From assembly GCA_016196925.1 (NCBI GenBank), contig JACPWS010000046.1, forward strand, positions 1-64,000: 64,000 bases of DNA, written 5' to 3'. Below the pieces are notes generated by a model. The model ran no database searches, was not told the origin of the DNA, and saw only the letters and a program-made list of their open reading frames with translations. This DNA is from Burkholderiales bacterium. Its GTDB lineage: Bacteria > Pseudomonadota > Gammaproteobacteria > Burkholderiales > Burkholderiaceae_D. Positions 1-7,066 of this stretch are shown in pieces. Within the stretch, counting starts at the first letter, position 1. Every line of letters starts with the position of its first letter. A program made the position numbers and the translations under genes.

Positions 1-6
1 GAAAAT

Positions 7-79
7 CCTTAGCCGCAGAGCAGAGGGCGCAGAGGAGTCAAAAAGCTTTTCTCTGCGTCCTCTGCGTCTGCGGTTAAGG
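7..79. repeat. Long inverted repeat (GCAGAG-rich dispersed-type hairpin)
   Basis: The left arm starts CCTTAGCCGCAGA (7-19) and the right arm ends TCTGCGGTTAAGG (67-79). Between them both halves carry GCAGAGG / CCTCTGC type words around a short AAAAGCTTTT centre, so the transcript would fold into one long hairpin. It is followed by TTTTT, so it could also end transcription of a gene left of the window. No coding capacity is apparent. Similar GCAGAG-rich repeats are scattered in many proteobacterial genomes; that this is one of them is inference. Confidence 0.6.
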
Positions 80-143
80 TTTTTATGTCATCAACGGCGA
101 CGCTTCCAGGATGGGTGAACAGTTGCAAAAAAACTTCCTGGTT

Positions 144-300
144 GTCGTCCCCGCACAGGCGGGGACCCAGTGACTTTAGTTGAGTTCCGACGCCACTCGA
201 TTCCCCCTTGCAGGGCGCACTTGAGCAAGTAAGCTCAAGCCGTTGCGCAGGCGAGTAGCACGCCACTCGAATTCCCTGCTTCACCCTGCGCGGGGACGAC
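144..300. repeat. MITE-like element, copy A (157 bp, 11-bp terminal inverted repeats)
   Basis: The ends are perfect 11-bp inverted repeats, GTCGTCCCCGC at 144-154 and GCGGGGACGAC at 290-300. The interior (203-285) holds a nested palindrome, TTGAGCA-N4-GCTCAA, and the words CCTTGCAGGGCGC and CGTTGCGC. The same architecture and much of the same sequence recur at 56547-56697. There is no open reading frame of its own. This looks like a non-autonomous dispersed repeat; how it moves, if it does, cannot be told from one window. Confidence 0.65.
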
Positions 301-311
301 AAGCAGAAAGT

Positions 312-338
312 TTTTTCGTGCTTTTCGTGTTTTTCGTG
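312..338. repeat. Three tandem 9-bp units (YTTTTCGTG)
   Basis: TTTTTCGTG, CTTTTCGTG and TTTTTCGTG follow each other without gaps, then GACC. On the minus strand this makes an artificial HEKHEK-like peptide. It is part of the repeat-rich non-coding stretch 1-470. Confidence 0.6.
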
Positions 339-365
339 GACCAGATGTGGTCTTTTACTTAAACA

Positions 366-382
366 ATACTGGAGGGGAGTAT
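366..382. promoter_or_regulatory. RcnR/CsoR-type operator-like site 1
   Basis: ATACT-GGAGGGG-AGTAT is a palindrome around a G-rich core. It resembles the TACT-G6-N-AGTA motif known for the nickel/cobalt regulator RcnR, with one G replaced by A. A C-run (ACATACCCCCCCC) lies at 429-441. No metal efflux or CsoR/RcnR-family gene is visible nearby in the window, so function is only inferred. A sister site lies at 29678-29693. Confidence 0.35.
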
Positions 383-470
383 ATTTAAGCTTGCCTTTAA
401 ATGTGCTGACAATAAAGCGAAAATGCAACATACCCCCCCCAATTTGTATAAATAAAGGTGTTTTGGCGAC

Positions 471-1817
471 TCAGATGGCGGCGCGCAGCAATTGTTCGGC
501 CGCGCTGACGCCGCTGCGCACCGCGCCTTCCAGTGTGGCCGGATACTCGCCTTCCGTGTAATCGCCGGCCAGCCACAGGCCGGGCAGGGCGGTCCGATTG
601 GGCGGGCGCAGCAAGCCAGGTGTGCAGCTGAAGGTGGCGCGCTTCTCGGAAATCACCTGATGCCACAACGGGGTCGCCAGTGCCGGGTTTTGCAGGCTAG
701 CGGCTAATTGTTGCGCGATCGCTTGCGCCAGCGTCGCATGATCGAGCCGGCAAGCCTGTTGCGAGGCGCTGATGACCACCGCCAGCAAGCCTGCTTGCGC
801 GTCGTTCAGCTGGCCGCGGTCGAACACGTATTGTCCCCACTTGCCTTGCTGCGGATGATCGACCAGCGCCAGCATCGGGCGCTGCAGGCGCAGCGTGGCC
901 GGGTATTGCAGGTAACAGGTGGTGATCGCTTCGTAACTGAAGGCCGGGATGTGCGGCGCGGGCGCAGACAGCGTCGCCAGCAGTCGGCCGGCGTTGACCA
1001 CATCGGTGGCCAGGATCACGGCGTCGAAATTCAGCTCCTTGCTTTCAGCGTGCTCTTGAACACTGAGCGTCCAGCCGCTGCCGGCTGCATAGTGCAGCGC
1101 CTTGACGGCGCTGCCGCTCTGCACCCGGCCGCCGTGCTGCGTCAGGTAGGCGGCCGCCTGCTGCGGCAACAGGGCGGATAAATCGACGCGCGGCAGCAGC
1201 ATGTCGGACGCGGCCCGGTTCGCGCCCAGGCTGTCGCGCAACACGTTCAGGAACACCTGGGCCGAGGCGCGCTCCGGCGGCGTGTTCAGGGCGGCGATGC
1301 ATAGCGGATGCCACATCAGGCGGCACAGCCGCTCGGTCTGGTCGTAACGCTGTAGCAGTTCGGCCACGCTGCAATCCTGATGCAATTGCCAGCCCATCCA
1401 ACGCGCCGTGCTGGAAAAACGCGCCAGCGCCAGCTTGTCGGCGCGGCCCAGGCCGCTGGCGCGCCACAAGGCCAGCAAGACGTGCAAGGGCGCCGGCAGG
1501 CGCGGCGCAATGAAGCACATGCCGTCGTCGGCCGCCGGATACACCATTTGCAGCGGCAATTTGAGCAGGGCGCGGCTGGTGTCGACGCCGACCTGGCGCA
1601 GCAGGCGCAGGCTTGCGCTGTAGGCGCCGAGCAGGATGTGCTGGCCGTTGTCCAGCGTCTGCCCCTGTAATTCCACGCCGCGCGCGCGCCCGCCTAAGCT
1701 GCGCGCCGCTTCCAGCAAGGTAACTTGCCGGCCTTGCCCGGCTAGCGTAACGGCGGCCGCGCAGCCGGCCCAGCCGGCGCCGATGACGGCGATGCGTTGA
1801 GCCGGACGGTCAGCCAC
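471..1817 (-). CDS. hpnE: Hydroxysqualene dehydroxylase HpnE
   Basis: FAD-dependent amine-oxidase-fold enzyme of 448 aa that completes bacterial squalene synthesis by reducing and dehydroxylating hydroxysqualene made by HpnC. The N-terminus carries a Rossmann GxGxxG (G13-A-G15-W-A-G18), then a LLEAARSLGGRAR dinucleotide-binding motif. The C-terminus has the FAD-closing segment LPGLWLAGDYTEGEYPATLEGA. The start overlaps the end of hpnD by 8 nt, so the two are translationally coupled. HpnC is encoded 2.2 kb upstream rather than adjacent. Squalene made here would feed hopanoid synthesis; no squalene-hopene cyclase is in the window. Confidence 0.93.
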   Translation of the reverse strand: MADRPAQRIAVIGAGWAGCAAAVTLAGQGRQVTLLEAARSLGGRARGVELQGQTLDNGQHILLGAYSASLRLLRQVGVDTSRALLKLPLQMVYPAADDGMCFIAPRLPAPLHVLLALWRASGLGRADKLALARFSSTARWMGWQLHQDCSVAELLQRYDQTERLCRLMWHPLCIAALNTPPERASAQVFLNVLRDSLGANRAASDMLLPRVDLSALLPQQAAAYLTQHGGRVQSGSAVKALHYAAGSGWTLSVQEHAESKELNFDAVILATDVVNAGRLLATLSAPAPHIPAFSYEAITTCYLQYPATLRLQRPMLALVDHPQQGKWGQYVFDRGQLNDAQAGLLAVVISASQQACRLDHATLAQAIAQQLAASLQNPALATPLWHQVISEKRATFSCTPGLLRPPNRTALPGLWLAGDYTEGEYPATLEGAVRSGVSAAEQLLRAAI

Positions 1818-2643
1818 GGACGTAGGTTTTCCAGGCCAGCCACAGCTTGCGTATCGGCGTCAGCGAGATGCGTTGGTGCAGCACCTGGAAGCCGTCGCGC
1901 TGGATTTCCGCCAGCAGGGCGCGGTAAATCGCCGCCATGATCAGGCCGGTGCGCTGCGCCTTGCGGTCTTCTACCGGCAGCAGGGCCAGCGCCTCGTCGT
2001 ACAATTTTTGCGCGCGCTCGTACTGAAATTGCATCAGCGCCGTGAACTTGTCGCTATAGCGGCCGTTCAGGATGTCGGCGGCGGTCACGCCGAATTGCTG
2101 CAATTCGTTGACCGGCAAATAGATGCGGCCCTTGCGCGCATCTTCGCCGACGTCACGGATGATGTTCGTCATCTGGAACGCCAGCCCCAGTTTTTCGGCA
2201 AAGGCGCGCGTTTGCGGATTTTTGATGCCGAAAATGCTGGCCGACAGCACACCGACCACGCCGGCCACATGCCAGCAATAGTGTTGCAGGGCGGTGAAAT
2301 CGAGGTAGCGCGTCTGGTTCAAGTCCATCTCCATGCCGTCGACGATCGCTTGCAGGTGCGCGCCTTCCAGTGCGTAGTGCGCCATGTGCGGCTGCAGTGC
2401 TTGCGTGACCGGGTGGGTGGGCTGGCCGGCCAGCATCGCCTGCAATTCCTTGCGCCACCAGCCCAGCTTGGCGCGCGCCACCGCGTCGTCGCTGCTGTCG
2501 TCCACCGCATCATCGACTTCGCGGCAAAACGCATACAACGCGGTGATCGCGCGGCGTCGTTGGTGGGGAAGGAACAGGAAACTGTAATAAAAACTGGAAC
2601 CGCTTTGCGCGGCTTTTTGTTGGCAATATTCGTCAGGTGACAT
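1810..2643 (-). CDS. hpnD: Presqualene diphosphate synthase HpnD
   Basis: 277-aa trans-isoprenyl diphosphate synthase (head-to-head condensing family) that joins two farnesyl diphosphates to presqualene diphosphate. Both Asp-rich motifs are visible: REVDDAVDD (D44, D45, D48, D49) and NIIRDVGEDARKGRIYLP in the middle of the protein. The closing KAQRTG-LIMAAIYRALL region is typical of HpnD. Its stop overlaps the start of hpnE. The first gene of the pair faces a 280-bp gap that is shared with the divergent lipoprotein gene at 2925. Confidence 0.93.
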   Translation of the reverse strand: MSPDEYCQQKAAQSGSSFYYSFLFLPHQRRRAITALYAFCREVDDAVDDSSDDAVARAKLGWWRKELQAMLAGQPTHPVTQALQPHMAHYALEGAHLQAIVDGMEMDLNQTRYLDFTALQHYCWHVAGVVGVLSASIFGIKNPQTRAFAEKLGLAFQMTNIIRDVGEDARKGRIYLPVNELQQFGVTAADILNGRYSDKFTALMQFQYERAQKLYDEALALLPVEDRKAQRTGLIMAAIYRALLAEIQRDGFQVLHQRISLTPIRKLWLAWKTYVRG

Positions 2644-2924
2644 ACGTCTTGGCCTAGATTAATCGGCTTTAAGTGGATGCAAATTGGCTTTTGCCGGCGT
2701 CGCCGGCAAGATTCCCGCTATGCTAACCGACTGCGCGGCAGATAACAAACTTGAACGTAATCCGGCCGGCGCTGACTAAGCTGCCGGTGCCTTGCGTTTT
2801 GGCGCAGGCATATTGCGATTCTCACGGTACAATCTCGCAGCTTCGCGTATTTCTATGCAAGTTTGTACACTTTTTATGCGCCAGAGTCTGGGTAACAAAC
2901 ATTTTTTAAGGGCGGGATAGCTTG

Positions 2925-3761
2925 ATGAAGTCAAAAAATAAAATAGCAATCGTAGGAACGGCGCTGGCGCTGATGCTGGCCGGTTGCGGCGGTTTTGTTT
3001 ACACGACGGTGGGCGGCAAGGTGAGCGGCCTGACCGGCGGCGGCACGCTGACCTTGCATGACGACGGCAATTACAGGGTCAGCCTGAGCGCCGACGGTCC
3101 GTTTTCATTCCGGGTCGCCAGCAATGCGTCTTATAATATTTCCGTGCTGTCGCAACCGAGCAAGGTGAATTGCACGGTAGTCAACGGCAGCGGCCATATG
3201 AACAGCGAAGCCCCGCTCGACAATATCGTCGTTACTTGCTTGCCCAACGTTCCGGTAGGCGGCGCCGTCGCCGGTCTGGCGACGGGAACCACGGTCGGAC
3301 TCAGTGATAACGGCAGTTTTCAATCGACGCTGGATGCCAACGGCGCATTTGTCTTGCCGACCTATATCGTGAACGGGGGCGCCTACGCGGTGACCGTGTC
3401 TCGCCAGCCGGCGGGGCAATATTGCTCAGTGACTAACGGCACCGGCACGGCAGACATCAATAATCTGGCTGCTTCAAACAATGTCGTGGTCAATTGCATC
3501 GCCGCCGTGCCGGTTGCCGGCACCGTGACCGGCCTGAAGACGGGCAGCAGCGTGGTCTTGTCGAATAACGGCAGCGATACTTTGACTGTCAGCGCTGCCG
3601 GCAATTTCACTTTTGCCAATAGCATGCTGGACGGCGCCGCATATGCCGTCACCGTCACTACCCAGCCTAGCGGGCAAACCTGTAGCGTGACCAACGGCAG
3701 CGGCACAGCATCGCTCACTAATCCTGCCGGCGCCAGCAATATCGCCGTGAACTGCGTTTGA
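2925..3761 (+). CDS. Repeat-built lipoprotein of unknown function
   Basis: 278 aa. A type II signal peptide with lipobox LMLAGC is followed by three tandem repeats of about 80 residues. Each repeat has the pattern G-x-V-x-GL-x-TG, L-x-x-NG, an aromatic-rich G-F-x-F stretch, Y-x-V-x-V-x-x-QP, C-x-V-x-NGSG and a closing V-x-C, so each carries two Cys that could form a disulfide. The layout suggests a surface-anchored beta-sandwich repeat protein. I do not know a function. A TTG at 2922 precedes the ATG; I prefer the ATG. Upstream, TACAAT near 2828 could be a -10 box. It is convergent with the M24 peptidase gene. Confidence 0.75.
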   Translation: MKSKNKIAIVGTALALMLAGCGGFVYTTVGGKVSGLTGGGTLTLHDDGNYRVSLSADGPFSFRVASNASYNISVLSQPSKVNCTVVNGSGHMNSEAPLDNIVVTCLPNVPVGGAVAGLATGTTVGLSDNGSFQSTLDANGAFVLPTYIVNGGAYAVTVSRQPAGQYCSVTNGTGTADINNLAASNNVVVNCIAAVPVAGTVTGLKTGSSVVLSNNGSDTLTVSAAGNFTFANSMLDGAAYAVTVTTQPSGQTCSVTNGSGTASLTNPAGASNIAVNCV

Positions 3762-3817
3762 TCCGAGGTTCAGGCGCCGGCGAGGCTGGTGCCCGTCGGC
3801 GCCGGTGCCGGCGCGCG

Positions 3818-4549
3818 TTATAGCAGTTGCAGCGCGCCGGTCTGATCGAAAAAGAAGATATCTTCGTGTTTGAAGCCCCATTTTCCACCTTTGAGCCGGA
3901 CGAATGGTTCAAAGCTGAAAAACGGGACGTCGCCCAGACGGACCGGATTGTCCGCTTCGATGAATTGCCTTTCTTCGCGGCTGCCGGCAATGCTGTGACC
4001 GACATTGCCGCGGTAATCGAGATTCACAAAGCCGCTTTCCCGGATGCGGACATTCGCCCATTCGAACAATTGCCCGAAACTGGTTTGCGGCTTCAGTAGC
4101 TTGAGAATTTCCTGGTGCAGGCGATCGAGGAAATGTAAGCCGTTTTTAAATTCCAGCGCCTGGGGCGTTGCGGTTACCTTGCCGTCTTCCATTACGAAAG
4201 AGCGGGCGCAATCCCCCCAGTAATTCCCTAAGGTGGGGCTCAAATCTATCGTGATCAGATTCGCATGGCCTACTTTTTCATGGTTAGCCTGATAATCTTT
4301 TCCCGACACCGATATGCAACTGCGCGAACCGAGCAAGACCAGCGCCTGGCATTGGTAATACCAGGTCTCTGCATATCCGGCTGCGCATAGCATCTCCCTT
4401 GCCTTGCAGGCGATGCTGTGTTCGGTATCTTCAGGCGTAATCATGCACGGCAGCCGGGCCAGTACTGTTTTGGCCGCCTGTTGCGCTTTGCGATGTTCGG
4501 CGATTTGCAATTCGGTAGGCATGTCGGTAATCGGAGGCATTAGTAGCAT
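3818..4549 (-). CDS. M24-family metallopeptidase (Xaa-Pro aminopeptidase-like)
   Basis: 243 aa with a pita-bread fold signature. The putative metal ligands appear in order: Asp in ITIDLSPTLGNYWGDC (both D), His in VGHSIAG, Glu in SFEPFV, Glu in KHEDIFFF. The protein is the catalytic domain only, without the N-terminal creatinase-like domain, so it resembles stand-alone M24 proteins of the methionine aminopeptidase/proline peptidase group. Alternative starts 3 and 9 codons downstream are possible. It lies last in a minus-strand run after hpnC and a small lipoprotein gene. A role in hopanoid metabolism is not implied. Confidence 0.75.
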   Translation of the reverse strand: MLLMPPITDMPTELQIAEHRKAQQAAKTVLARLPCMITPEDTEHSIACKAREMLCAAGYAETWYYQCQALVLLGSRSCISVSGKDYQANHEKVGHANLITIDLSPTLGNYWGDCARSFVMEDGKVTATPQALEFKNGLHFLDRLHQEILKLLKPQTSFGQLFEWANVRIRESGFVNLDYRGNVGHSIAGSREERQFIEADNPVRLGDVPFFSFEPFVRLKGGKWGFKHEDIFFFDQTGALQLL

Positions 4550-4574
4550 TAATCAGCTTGTTTAATTAATTAGC

Positions 4575-4760
4575 TTATTTAGCATCGCTGCTGGTAACGG
4601 CCTTGACGCCGGCGCGGGTGACATCCACCGCCGTCCCCACCACGGCGCTTCCCACCTTGACCGTGGTCGACACCGCCGCATCGGCGATCGCCAGCACCGT
4701 ACATCCGCTGAGCGAAAAACAACAGAGTAAAATGGCAATGTAAAATTTGCAAGTATGCAA
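4575..4760 (-). CDS. Small lipoprotein, NF038104-like
   Basis: The sequence favours a TTG start at 4760, because GGAG sits 6 nt upstream and the resulting 61-aa protein begins with a good type II signal peptide (MHTCKFYIAILLCCFSLSGC, lipobox LSGC). An in-frame ATG at 4850 would add 30 residues that look untranslated. The mature part, with VSTTVKVGSAVVGTAVDVT, matches the style of short proteobacterial lipoproteins with Val/Thr-rich tails. Function unknown. It sits between hpnC and the M24 gene on the same strand, so co-transcription is likely. Confidence 0.65.
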   Translation of the reverse strand: MHTCKFYIAILLCCFSLSGCTVLAIADAAVSTTVKVGSAVVGTAVDVTRAGVKAVTSSDAK

Positions 4761-4861
4761 GATAAACTCCGAAAATGTTATTAAATGCAATAATTTGTTT
4801 AAGTTGGAATAGTAGTTGGTCTGATTTTTTTGCGACACACTTTTTTGCAAGCTGCGCCAGA

Positions 4862-5671
4862 CTACATGCGTATGGCCCGCCAGAACAGCAGCGGCCAGTC
4901 GTTTTTATGTAAGCGCGGACGCTCGCTAAACACATTGCCGCCGGCCATGTCGATTTTTTCCAAAATGCGCATGCCGCCCTGGATCACCAGCCGCAATTCC
5001 CATCCCATGCGCCCGGGCAAGCGTTTCGCCAGAGGACTTCCTCGCAACAGCATAGAACGGGCACGCCCGGTTTGAAAGCGCATCATGGTTTGCCATGCAG
5101 CATCGGCGTTCGCCGCGGCGAGTTGCGCTTCGCCGATGTTAAATCTCGCCAAGTCTTCTTGCGGCAGATAGATTCTTTTTTTCTTCCAATCTATGGCAAC
5201 ATCTTGCCAAAAATTAATTAGTTGCAGTGCAGAACAAATCGCAGCAGAAGCGTCCAGATTATCCGGCGTGGCGGCGCCGTACAGATGCAGCATCAGCGTA
5301 CCGACCGGATTCGCGGAGCGGGCACAGTAATCCAGCAAAGTTTCAAAGTCGGCATACCGGTTTATCGCAACATCTTGCTTAAACGCCGATAATAAATCCC
5401 GAAATGCCTGTAACGGTAGTCTATATTGTTGGATAACCTCGGCTAACTCCTCAAATAAGCGATTTTCAGCGCGGCTGCCGTTTTCGATGCGGTCGAGTTC
5501 GTGTTCATATTCCGTCAGCGCCAGCAGGCGCTGTTCCTTCGTCGCATCGCCTTCGTCGGCAAGGTCGTCCGCCGTTCTGGCGAAATGATAAATGGCTACT
5601 ACCGCCGGCCGCAGGCGCGGCGGGAGCAAGACAGACGCGACCGGGAAATTTTCGTAATGATCTACCGACAT
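4862..5671 (-). CDS. hpnC: Hydroxysqualene synthase HpnC
   Basis: 269-aa member of the squalene/phytoene synthase family that converts presqualene diphosphate to hydroxysqualene. Asp-rich motif 1 is FARTADDLADEG (D35, D36, D39) and motif 2 is NFWQDVAIDWKKKRIYLP. Together with HpnD and HpnE it gives a complete three-step route from farnesyl diphosphate to squalene. The gene is the first of a minus-strand run and diverges from the RND operon across a 210-bp gap containing two palindromes. Confidence 0.92.
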   Translation of the reverse strand: MSVDHYENFPVASVLLPPRLRPAVVAIYHFARTADDLADEGDATKEQRLLALTEYEHELDRIENGSRAENRLFEELAEVIQQYRLPLQAFRDLLSAFKQDVAINRYADFETLLDYCARSANPVGTLMLHLYGAATPDNLDASAAICSALQLINFWQDVAIDWKKKRIYLPQEDLARFNIGEAQLAAANADAAWQTMMRFQTGRARSMLLRGSPLAKRLPGRMGWELRLVIQGGMRILEKIDMAGGNVFSERPRLHKNDWPLLFWRAIRM

Positions 5672-5701
5672 AGAAAAACGCTATAAGTGCAATAAAAAAT
5701 T

Positions 5702-5719
5702 AATGACTGGAAAGTCATT
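5702..5719. promoter_or_regulatory. Palindrome 1 (TetR-like operator candidate)
   Basis: AATGACT-GGAA-AGTCATT is a perfect 7-bp inverted repeat with a 4-bp spacer in the gap between divergent hpnC and the RND efflux operon. It shares the GACT/AGTC half-site with the second palindrome 26 bp away. Spaced repeats like this are usual targets of TetR- or MarR-type repressors of RND pumps. No such regulator is encoded next door. Confidence 0.45.
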
Positions 5720-5744
5720 GGCAAAAAAAAGAGGAGTCATTATA

Positions 5745-5768
5745 ATTACTAACCGAAAAGTCAGTAAT
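5745..5768. promoter_or_regulatory. Palindrome 2 (TetR-like operator candidate)
   Basis: The arms ATTACTAAC (5745-5753) and GTCAGTAAT (5760-5768) are inverted repeats with one mismatch around CGAAAA. It lies about 115 bp upstream of the RND adaptor start and could overlap its promoter. Operator function is inferred from symmetry and context. Confidence 0.5.
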
Positions 5769-5881
5769 TTATTGCCGTCCAGCTAAATGTATTCCAGCTA
5801 GAATGGCACTTAATAAATAGTTAATTCCAACCCGTACGGCTTTGGTGTATTTGCAAGCCTGCATAGTAAAGGAAATCTCCC

Positions 5882-7066
5882 GTGCCAACACCACATCATG
5901 CAGTTTATCCAGCGATAAAAAGACCGGCCGAAAGGCGCATTGTCGCTTTGAAAACCTATGCTGTTTTAGCTTTCTCCGGCGCGATCTTGCTGACGGCGTG
6001 CTCCAGGCCGGCAGAAAAGACGGAAGATATACGGCCGGTGCGTGCGATTAAAGTCGCCGCCAATAGTGCGCTGATCGCCACCGAATTTTCGGGGGAAGTG
6101 CGCCCGCGCATAGAGTCGCGCCTGGGCTTCCGGGTCGGCGGCAAAATCGTGGCGCGCAAGGTGGAACTGGGTAGTATCGTCAAACGCGGGCAAATTTTGA
6201 TGCAACTCGATCCCCAGGATCTCGCCCTCGTGCAGGCGCAAGCCAAAGCCGGCTTGACCGCCGCCGAGAGCAACCGCGACCTGACCAAGGCCGATTTGAA
6301 GCGCTTCCAGGATTTGCGCGAGAAAAATTTCGTTGCAGCAGCGGTGCTCGACGGTAAGGAAAGCGCCTACAAAGCGGCGCAAGCCAGCTATGAACAAGCC
6401 CTGGCGGCTTACAAAAATCAATCGAATCAGGCTGCCTACACGGCGCTGATATCCGATGTGGATGGGGTGGTGACCGGTGTCGATGCCGAAGTCGGGCAAG
6501 TCGTTGCGGCCGGTGTTCCGGTGATCCGGGTGGCGCAGAGCGGCGACATGGACGTGGTGGTCGGCATTCCTGAAGATAAAATCAACAGCATTCGCCAGAT
6601 CAACGATATACAAGTGCGTTTGTGGGCGAATCCTGGCGAAGTGCTACCTGCCAAATTGCGCGAATTGTCCCCGATTGCCGATCCGGTTACCCGCACCTAT
6701 AGCGCGAAACTGGCGTTGCCGGCTAATGCCAAAGATGTGCGGCTAGGCATGACGGCATATGTGACGTTTGCCGCAAAAAATACGCAGGCGACGATCAGCT
6801 TGCCGATGACAGCCTTATTCCAGAACAAGGCTCAGACTTCAGTCTGGATCGTGGAAAACGGCTCAGTCAAACTGGTGCCGGTGCAAGTGGGCGGCTCATC
6901 CGGTCAGGAAGTTTTGATCACTTCGGGTATCGGCGCGGGGCAGACCGTGGTGACGGCTGGCGTCAATCTGCTCAAGCCAGGGCAAAAGGTTGCGCTGCTT
7001 GACGCTGAGCCGGTCGCGGAAAAAGCCGCGGCCGCCGTTGCCGCCAGTGCGGGAGCGGCCAAATGA
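5882..7066 (+). CDS. RND efflux periplasmic adaptor (membrane fusion protein)
   Basis: 394-aa HlyD/AcrA-type adaptor that links an inner-membrane RND pump to an outer-membrane channel. The start chosen is GTG with AAGGA 9-10 nt upstream; it gives a long n-region before the lipobox LLTAC, so a later TTG at the KTYAVLAF segment is possible. Lipoyl-like halves (GGKIVARKVELGSIVKRGQ and VDGVVTGVDAEVGQVV) flank a coiled-coil hairpin, then a beta-barrel and the membrane-proximal domain. It overlaps the permease start by 4 nt. No outer-membrane factor is nearby, so the pump probably uses one encoded elsewhere. Confidence 0.9.
   Translation: MPTPHHAVYPAIKRPAERRIVALKTYAVLAFSGAILLTACSRPAEKTEDIRPVRAIKVAANSALIATEFSGEVRPRIESRLGFRVGGKIVARKVELGSIVKRGQILMQLDPQDLALVQAQAKAGLTAAESNRDLTKADLKRFQDLREKNFVAAAVLDGKESAYKAAQASYEQALAAYKNQSNQAAYTALISDVDGVVTGVDAEVGQVVAAGVPVIRVAQSGDMDVVVGIPEDKINSIRQINDIQVRLWANPGEVLPAKLRELSPIADPVTRTYSAKLALPANAKDVRLGMTAYVTFAAKNTQATISLPMTALFQNKAQTSVWIVENGSVKLVPVQVGGSSGQEVLITSGIGAGQTVVTAGVNLLKPGQKVALLDAEPVAEKAAAAVAASAGAAK

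Noticed and set aside
9-431. 140-codon minus-strand frame
   Set aside because: It is built from the dispersed repeats and the YTTTTCGTG tandem units; its peptide (HEKHEKHEK etc.) is an artefact of them.
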